A stretch of 64,000 nt of DNA from Candidatus Brocadia sinica JPN1. Lineage in GTDB: Bacteria; Planctomycetota; Brocadiia; Brocadiales; Brocadiaceae. A model generated the notes under the pieces. It worked only from the letters and a program-made list of their open reading frames with translations. It did no database searches and had not been told where the DNA came from. The DNA lies in NCBI RefSeq assembly GCF_000949635.1, contig NZ_BAFN01000001.1:868001-932000 (forward strand), given 5' to 3'. Shown in pieces: positions 58,420 to 64,000 of the stretch; position 1 is the stretch's first letter, and each line of letters begins with the position of its first letter. The translations under genes were made by a program, and so were the position numbers.

Positions 58420-60000
58420 TCAGTCTTTAACCATGGACAAATATAATGCACATTTGTTACAACTCATATTGTCATTTTCGCAAAAATCCTTAAAGATTTG
58501 ATACAATCCTTGTTGTCGCCTGACTGAATTGATAATTTTTTTTGATACATTTGGTTGTCCAAAGATACGATTGCCCATGAATTTCGTCACACTGGTGTCG
58601 GGGAGAGGGGTATAATTTCTATACGTAAGATGCAGCACTTTTTCTATTTTTGTGTTGCTATGCTTTCTGGCATAGATAAGTAAGATGGGGATAATAACAT
58701 TGATGAAAATATTGGAAGCCCTCTCTTTTCCAAGCAATTTAACGGGTTTTGCCAGTTTTTTCCCATACCATGTATAATGATATGACCAGTAGGAGTCGGA
58801 AATACCAAGAAAGATGGATTGTATATCCTCAACGAGTCTCTTGATGATTTTACGCTCTTCCTGGTAGTTTTCTACCTTTTCAAGTACAGATAAGAGATAT
58901 CGGAAGATGCTGAGGGATGAACACTCCGAAAGGATATTGGCAATGGCCGCAATTCTTCTTTCCGGAAAATTTGCAGGCCGGATCCCTGCATAACTCCAGT
59001 CATTTTTTGTCAAAGGATCCCGGTTTATTTTCTTTTGTATCTCGTTCCATGCATGTTCAATATCGTTTATATAGTTAGCAGTTTCTTTGTCATCCGTTGG
59101 TTTTTTGTTTCTTTGTTGCGGTAATAAACCCGCCATACCCAGAAGTAATGACTGCATGTTTTTTTTCTTTTTTTGGGCGGAGGCATCTTCCGGGATTACA
59201 TACCTGATGTCTTCAAGTGGCAGGCGAGAGGCTAATGTGAAAAACGGTTCCTTATTGTTTTTATATCCCAGTGATTCCATCACAGCCTCGTAAAGCACCT
59301 GCTCGAAGGTACCTTTTTCTAACCAGCGTTCATACCTCTTTGCCTTTTGAAGAATGCGCTCGTCGCCGGCATAATCAAGGAAACGACCTATCCATTGGTC
59401 ATTTACCTTCTGGTTTTCCATTTCTGTCTGACAGTATCCGGGATTTACCTTTTTCCCTTTTAGATAGGATTCAACGTCGATCAACTCTACCAGTTCATCC
59501 AATTCGGCATCTAAATATTTGGACAAGGTTAATTGGGGAATAGTTTGTCCGCGATGGTTCTTCATATATGCTCCGTGATTGTCATTCCACAGTGCAACGT
59601 GCAAACACACGGTGTCGTAGGTACTTTGTTTGTGGTGTTGATGCCGTATCCAATCAGATGAAAACACATGAACCTCGATATCTCCCTTTACAAGACCCTT
59701 GCCCTCAAGAAGAAATTCGGCGTGTTTGAAATCGGGTCCTCCCTCCGAATTCCACCATCCGGGTGAAAGGATTTCCAGACGTGAGCCATTGTCAGTACAG
59801 AGGCAAGCCCTTTTTAGATGCTGCCCAAACCAGATACATCGGACGAGTTCTTCCTTAATCAGTCTTTCCGTGCCTTCCAGGACATGGAGAGACGAACGGC
59901 TGTTCATTCCAATGTCGTTTCCGCCTGCATGAAAAGAACTTACCATCTCTTTGTAGACAGGGAAAAAACAATCGATGGGATTCTTGTTAAGGCAGAGCAT
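58420..60000 (-). CDS. DUF2851 family protein
   Basis: 526-residue cytoplasmic protein. The N-terminal part has the conserved LSPGWWNSEGGPDFKHAEF and GDIEVHVFSSDWIRHQHHK segments, which look like a nuclease-type Asp/Glu/His site, and the C-terminus ends in CDKCALYL-like cysteines (CENDNMSCNKCALYL). DUF2851 is common in Bacteroidetes and Planctomycetes; function unknown. The start shares a base with the era stop (TAATG), so it is cotranslated with era. Confidence 0.85.
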   Translation of the reverse strand: MLCLNKNPIDCFFPVYKEMVSSFHAGGNDIGMNSRSSLHVLEGTERLIKEELVRCIWFGQHLKRACLCTDNGSRLEILSPGWWNSEGGPDFKHAEFLLEGKGLVKGDIEVHVFSSDWIRHQHHKQSTYDTVCLHVALWNDNHGAYMKNHRGQTIPQLTLSKYLDAELDELVELIDVESYLKGKKVNPGYCQTEMENQKVNDQWIGRFLDYAGDERILQKAKRYERWLEKGTFEQVLYEAVMESLGYKNNKEPFFTLASRLPLEDIRYVIPEDASAQKKKKNMQSLLLGMAGLLPQQRNKKPTDDKETANYINDIEHAWNEIQKKINRDPLTKNDWSYAGIRPANFPERRIAAIANILSECSSLSIFRYLLSVLEKVENYQEERKIIKRLVEDIQSIFLGISDSYWSYHYTWYGKKLAKPVKLLGKERASNIFINVIIPILLIYARKHSNTKIEKVLHLTYRNYTPLPDTSVTKFMGNRIFGQPNVSKKIINSVRRQQGLYQIFKDFCENDNMSCNKCALYLSMVKD

Positions 60001-60899
60001 TATTTGTACCCCAATTTATAGAGTTTGTTTTTATCTTTCCGCCATTTCTCCATAACTTTAACCCGAAGTTCGAGATATACCTTTCTGCCTATTTGCTTTT
60101 CAATCTCTTCCCTTGCAATGAGGCCAACCCGCTTGATGGCTTTCCCCTCTTTACCAATAATGATACCCTTCTGGGAATCACGTTCCACGTAAATAATGGC
60201 TTTAATATAGTCCTTCCCTGCCTCCCGCTCTTTAAACTCTTCGATCTCGACCGTGGTGGAATAGGGGATTTCCTCCCCGTAAAACTCGAATACCTTCTCA
60301 CGAATGATTTCGGAGGCGAGGAATCTTTCGTTATAGTCAGTCATGTAATCCTCAGGGTAGAAAGGTTCTCCTTCTGGCAGGTATTTCTCAATGAGTGTCA
60401 GTGTCAGGTCAAGATTCATCCCTTTTAAGGCAGAGATCGGCACAATCTCAGCAAATTTGAACTGGGCGTCATACGCAGAAATAATAGGTATAATGCTGTC
60501 CTTTTCTACAAGGTCTACCTTATTAACAGCTAAAATCACCGGTATATTGAAACGCAATAACTTCTCAAAAATTGCCTTGTCCATGGTGTTAGGAGGTTCA
60601 AAAGGTTCTGCCATCAGCAATATTACATCCGCATCTTCTATAGCATTATAGGCAGTTCTCACCATGTATTCTTGTAATTCATATTTTGGATCCATAATGC
60701 CCGGTGTATCGTAAAAAACGATCTGATACCCTTCCCTGGTTAATACGCCCATGATTTTTTTCCGGGTCGTCTGGGGTTTGGGGGTAACGATGGATAATTT
60801 ACATCCCATAAAATCGTTAATGAGGGTTGATTTCCCCACGTTCGGTTTGCCTACAATGGCGACATAACCTGCCTTAAAGGTTTTTTTGTCTGATTGCAT
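60000..60899 (-). CDS. era: GTPase Era
   Basis: Essential ribosome-assembly GTPase that binds the 3' end of 16S rRNA. 299 residues: G1 GKPNVGKSTLIN, G3 DTPGIMDP, G4 NKVD, then a C-terminal KH domain (REKVFEFYGEEIPYSTTVEI, IIGKEGKAIKRVGLIAREEI). Normal length with all nucleotide motifs. First gene of an era-DUF2851 unit. Confidence 0.97.
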   Translation of the reverse strand: MQSDKKTFKAGYVAIVGKPNVGKSTLINDFMGCKLSIVTPKPQTTRKKIMGVLTREGYQIVFYDTPGIMDPKYELQEYMVRTAYNAIEDADVILLMAEPFEPPNTMDKAIFEKLLRFNIPVILAVNKVDLVEKDSIIPIISAYDAQFKFAEIVPISALKGMNLDLTLTLIEKYLPEGEPFYPEDYMTDYNERFLASEIIREKVFEFYGEEIPYSTTVEIEEFKEREAGKDYIKAIIYVERDSQKGIIIGKEGKAIKRVGLIAREEIEKQIGRKVYLELRVKVMEKWRKDKNKLYKLGYK

Positions 60900-61449
60900 A
60901 AGATGTCCGCATCAAAATTGCTTGCATAGAAAGGATGATTTCGATTATGATTATAACTCATAAGTTAAACAGTTGTGTTTATTTCCCAAATTCTAAACTT
61001 TACCCTGTATTGAATCAAGTATTTTCATAATGCAACTATGCATGGTGAGTACAGCAAGAAGAAAGAACATGGCACATAGTATACATACTCCACGATAAAC
61101 ACAGTATTTCTTAATCCTTGCATTCTCCTCTCAAAGAAAAGATAGAAAACTTTAAATACTCCCAATAAGACTGAAATTGTAAATCTGTCAAAAGTTTCTG
61201 AAGAATTAAAAAAAGAGATCATAAAGGACTTTATCGTGCGGAAAGACCAGAGCTAAGATATAAAGATACCTTAGGTGCCGTACATACATTCATTTGGTGA
61301 AATTTTACAACAACCGTTTTCTGTCATTGTAAGGGGTGCTACGATATAGCGCTTCGAATACACGTTTGAAGCATGAAAGGTTTATTAAAAAAATTTAGTG
61401 ATAAATTTTTTTATCAATCAGAGTTTACAAATTAAAGCGAAAATGATTT
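60900..61449. other. 550-bp intergenic region
   Basis: AT-rich gap between divergent era and the polyferredoxin gene. No gene or tRNA was recognised. A perfect AT-only hairpin, AAAAAAATTTA-GTGA-TAAATTTTTTT, lies at 61387-61412, 38 bases before the polyferredoxin start, and may be a leader structure. Confidence 0.5.
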
Positions 61450-62778
61450 ATGGAGACGCGATACTTGGAAAAAACAAAACAACCAAAACCAATAACTGCC
61501 TCTGCGCAGGATCTTTACATTGAAACGAACAAAAAAAAGACAGGTAAATATAAAAAGAGCGGCTTTAATTCTCAGAAGCTGCGCTGGTCTGTGCAAATAG
61601 CTTTTTTTATCGTAGTGCTTGTTATTGGCTGGCAATTCTATACCTTTGTCAAATACTGTGAGGCTGGCGGAAAGGGATTTTATCTGCCGCGGCCGCCTGG
61701 AGTTGAATCCTTCCTGCCGATCAGCGCCCTCATGGGCACAAAATACTTTTTTGGAACGGGTACGATTAACCCCATCCATCCCGCGGGCTTTGTTATCTTC
61801 GGGGCGCTGCTCCTGACAGCCTTATTTTTCAGGAGGGGTTTTTGCGGTTGGATATGTCCTATTGGCACCATTTCTGAATGGGAATGGCGTCTGGGGGATT
61901 GGTTTTTAAAGAAACTCCCTCAACGGGTTTCGTCCTTAATGCGTAATATCCCAACCAGATTTACGGCCGGTTTGAGCCTTATTTTCACCCCTATCATCAT
62001 CCTGCTGATCTTAGAGATCATAACCATGGAGAGCTTTAAATCGCCTGTCTTCAGATATCTGACCCCTGCCTATATCCTGGCAATGGCACTGCCATTTGTT
62101 GTCCCCGGAAAATTCTGGTCTGATCGAGTTAATGACATAATCGCTCGGGCATGGAAATATTCAATCCTCGCCTTTTTTATCCAGGTCATTATTATCAAGA
62201 TGCCTGTTGCACAATTGGAGGTCATGTACACCCGCGTACCTTTTATTCGTGTGGCTGACGTCAAGATGTTGAAATTTTTCACCAACATGTCTGGTATGGC
62301 ATTGTTTGTCATTCTGGCATTCTTCATTATTTCGCTGATGAATAAAAATTTTTGGTGCCGTTTTTTCTGCCCATACGGAGCCCTGCTAGGTATTATTGCA
62401 TACGCAAGCTCTATGAGAATTGCTCGCGATACGGAAAGATGTATTGATTGCGGGAAATGCACGAAGGCATGTGCTATGCACATCCTTGTGGAAAAAAAGA
62501 AACACGTCCTGACCCATGAATGTGTAGCCTGCTACGATTGCGTTAATGCTTGCCCGGTAAATGGAGCGCTGGATATGAAACTGGTTGGAGACCGCAAAAA
62601 GATCCATTACGGTCTTTATGCCATTATGCTCATTGGTTTGTATGTTGCTATAACAAATACTGCTCGTGCTGCGGGACACTGGTATACCAAAATATCAGGC
62701 GCTGAATATATCCTGAGGATATCGGAACTCAACAACCCCAAATACCTTCACAAAGCGGGTCAGTTTGAGACGGAATAA
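61450..62778 (+). CDS. NapH/NosR-type membrane polyferredoxin
   Basis: 442-residue inner membrane protein with about six to seven helices and four Cys motifs: CGWICPIG (about 137) and CRFFCPYGALLG (about 303) on the cytoplasmic face, then two ferredoxin clusters CIDCGKCTKAC and CVACYDCVNACP near 335-375. This is the NapH/NosR/CcoG-like group that moves electrons from quinol or ferredoxin across the membrane. The N-terminus is a long charged cytoplasmic tail. In an anammox-type cell it could feed electrons to nitrogen-cycle reductases; this is inference. No partner genes are adjacent. Confidence 0.88.
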   Translation: METRYLEKTKQPKPITASAQDLYIETNKKKTGKYKKSGFNSQKLRWSVQIAFFIVVLVIGWQFYTFVKYCEAGGKGFYLPRPPGVESFLPISALMGTKYFFGTGTINPIHPAGFVIFGALLLTALFFRRGFCGWICPIGTISEWEWRLGDWFLKKLPQRVSSLMRNIPTRFTAGLSLIFTPIIILLILEIITMESFKSPVFRYLTPAYILAMALPFVVPGKFWSDRVNDIIARAWKYSILAFFIQVIIIKMPVAQLEVMYTRVPFIRVADVKMLKFFTNMSGMALFVILAFFIISLMNKNFWCRFFCPYGALLGIIAYASSMRIARDTERCIDCGKCTKACAMHILVEKKKHVLTHECVACYDCVNACPVNGALDMKLVGDRKKIHYGLYAIMLIGLYVAITNTARAAGHWYTKISGAEYILRISELNNPKYLHKAGQFETE

Positions 62779-62913
62779 ATAACCAAATAATACTTGCATA
62801 AAAACCCCCATATCCTGAACGAGTTGTGAAATAAAAGAGGAAAGGGAGGAATGGAGAAATATGAGAGAAGCGGTCTTTTTTAATAGCAGGGGAAGTGTCT
62901 CCTTTTTTATCCC

Positions 62914-64000
62914 ATGACTGATATAAATGACAAGCTAAAAACCGCATGGATCAGGCAATTGAATGAAGACTGGAAGACGGCAAATTTCCTTTACTTTAAA
63001 GACTCTATGCGCCCCCCTAACTTTGAACTATCGTATTCAGAGGTGGCATTGGGCAGGTGGAAAGGCGGTTGTCACCGGCATCTCTCCATCAGCATTAATC
63101 TGATAAAGACGTATGCCTGGGAATACGTACAGGAGGTTCTTTACCATGAAATGGCACACCAGTACGTGGAGGAAGTTTTAGGAATCTGCGAGGTGCTTCC
63201 TCACGGAGAGGCATTCAAGAGGGTTTGCCAGGAAAAGGGGATTGATCCAACGGCTACGGGTGACATTCAAACCTGGATGGAAAAACGCAAAAACAGATTC
63301 GCCGTGAGTTCGGAAAACCACCAGATACTGGATAAGGTTCATAAGCTGCTGGCATTGGCCCAAAGCCCCAACGAACACGAGGCCCAGACTGCCATGGCCA
63401 AGGCCCATGAGTTGTTATTAAGACATAACCTGTCACTCCTGGATACTCAGACGAAATGGAACTACATTCATAAGCAAGTTGGTGAAATAGGGCGGAGAGA
63501 CCCTGCGAAGTCCATAATCAGCGCGATACTTTGCAAATATTTTTTTGTAGAGGCCATCTGGTCCTTCGGATACGACCAGCAGAGAAACCGGCGCGGCCGG
63601 GTCTTGGAAATTTATGGGACACCGGAAAATGTCGAGATGGCGGAATACGTGTATCATTATCTTCAAAACGTCTCGGAACTTTTATGGACGGAGTACAAAG
63701 AGAAAAATAAAATCATGGGAAACAGGCATCGAAGGACTTTTATCTACGGCCTCTTGGAAGGTTTTTATCATAAACTGGAAGGCAGGGTGCTGGAAAATGT
63801 GTCCCAAAAACTGGTATGGAAGGGAGATCCCCGGCTCAGGGAATTTTATCGTCAAAGAAATCCCAGGCGTACCCGCACTTTTTCCCGGTATTTCAGAACC
63901 TGCCAGGATGCCTATAATTCCGGAGTGTTTCAAGGAAAAAAACTGATTATTTGTAAGGGCGTCCGAGAGGGTGGCAACGGGGAAGTCAGGTATTTAAATT
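62914..64000 (+). CDS. SprT-like / DUF2786 protein (3' end beyond window)
   Basis: Open to the right edge, at least 362 residues. Residues about 1-120 form a SprT-like zinc metalloprotease domain with His78-Glu79-X2-His82 (YHEMAHQYVEE) and a later HGEAFKRVC carrying the third His. From about 130 comes a DUF2786 domain (ILDKVHKLLALAQSPNEHEAQTAMAKAHELLLRHNL in sense). DUF2786 proteins often occur in phages and plasmids; fusion to SprT-like domains is known in bacteria. Possible role in DNA-protein crosslink handling is by analogy with SprT/Spartan. ATG at 62914 is the first in a clear frame. Confidence 0.8.
   Translation, partial: MTDINDKLKTAWIRQLNEDWKTANFLYFKDSMRPPNFELSYSEVALGRWKGGCHRHLSISINLIKTYAWEYVQEVLYHEMAHQYVEEVLGICEVLPHGEAFKRVCQEKGIDPTATGDIQTWMEKRKNRFAVSSENHQILDKVHKLLALAQSPNEHEAQTAMAKAHELLLRHNLSLLDTQTKWNYIHKQVGEIGRRDPAKSIISAILCKYFFVEAIWSFGYDQQRNRRGRVLEIYGTPENVEMAEYVYHYLQNVSELLWTEYKEKNKIMGNRHRRTFIYGLLEGFYHKLEGRVLENVSQKLVWKGDPRLREFYRQRNPRRTRTFSRYFRTCQDAYNSGVFQGKKLIICKGVREGGNGEVRYLN

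Noticed and set aside
1-64000. tRNA, rRNA, CRISPR arrays, known riboswitches, hydrazine synthase or hydroxylamine oxidoreductase genes
   Set aside because: Read through all intergenic regions by eye and saw none; a covariance-model scan would be needed to exclude small structured RNAs.

Overview
The window looks like a chromosomal segment of an anaerobic, chemolithotrophic planctomycete, most likely an anammox bacterium of the Brocadia/Jettenia/Kuenenia group. This is inferred from gene content: acetyl-CoA-pathway C1 genes (metF, metV and a flavin/FeS/MvhD fusion), a heavily expressed-looking di-heme cytochrome c peroxidase, a NapH/NosR-type polyferredoxin, a cupredoxin, archaeal-type phosphoglycerate mutase and methionine adenosyltransferase, pyruvate phosphate dikinase, and moderate-to-low GC. 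No hydrazine synthase, hydroxylamine oxidoreductase, rRNA or tRNA gene was seen, so the assignment is not proven.

Layout. 0.2-7.5 kb: an EamA-like protein, a Cache/HAMP histidine kinase and an NtrC-type sigma-54 activator, then a textbook -24/-12 promoter in front of a 23-residue membrane peptide and a di-heme peroxidase, followed by two exported proteins (a triple degenerate HMA-fold lipoprotein and a transglutaminase-like enzyme). 7.7-15.5 kb: HDAC-family amidohydrolase, rpsT, then def-fmt-DUF116-rsmB (translation start and ribosome modification), tandem Slp lipoproteins, a CDF metal exporter and a small lipoprotein. 15.9-21.6 kb: a GNAT/2-oxoacid oxidoreductase-gamma fusion, two-subunit fumarase interrupted by a four-helix-bundle mini-element, apgM, an AsmA-like protein and CvpA. 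22-25.7 kb: a two-gene 2-hydroxyacyl-CoA dehydratase/activase-like system.

25.7-27.4 kb is a scrapyard: a duplicated scrap of the neighbouring deacetylase gene, an AT-rich truncated gene, a BrnT head fused out of frame to an antitoxin-like gene, a 59-bp attC-like element and a frameshifted DUF5618 gene. 27.4-37.4 kb is housekeeping: deacetylase, lysS, DUF4912 plus GH57 branching enzyme, BCAM0308-type protein, Usp, methionine adenosyltransferase, RMD1/DUF155, cupredoxin, Nudix. 37.4-38.4 kb holds transposase and tyrosine-recombinase relics. After nadB, 40.6-43.5 kb is a minus-strand accessory island (DUF2442/DUF4160, EcsC, a frameshifted Abi-alpha gene) whose intergenic spacers resemble integron attC sites.

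44.1-49.2 kb is the C1/electron-transfer block (a frameshifted YjbQ gene, then the fusion oxidoreductase, metV and metF). The rest holds a large AsmA protein, M48 peptidase, a cold-shock gene with a terminator-like leader hairpin, ppdK, CHRD protein, an acyltransferase, DUF2851-era, a membrane polyferredoxin and, running off the right edge, a SprT-like/DUF2786 protein.

The two most interesting signals are the apparently self-contained sigma-54 circuit at 0.6-5.7 kb and the attC-like elements associated with accessory genes at 26-27 kb and 40-43 kb.
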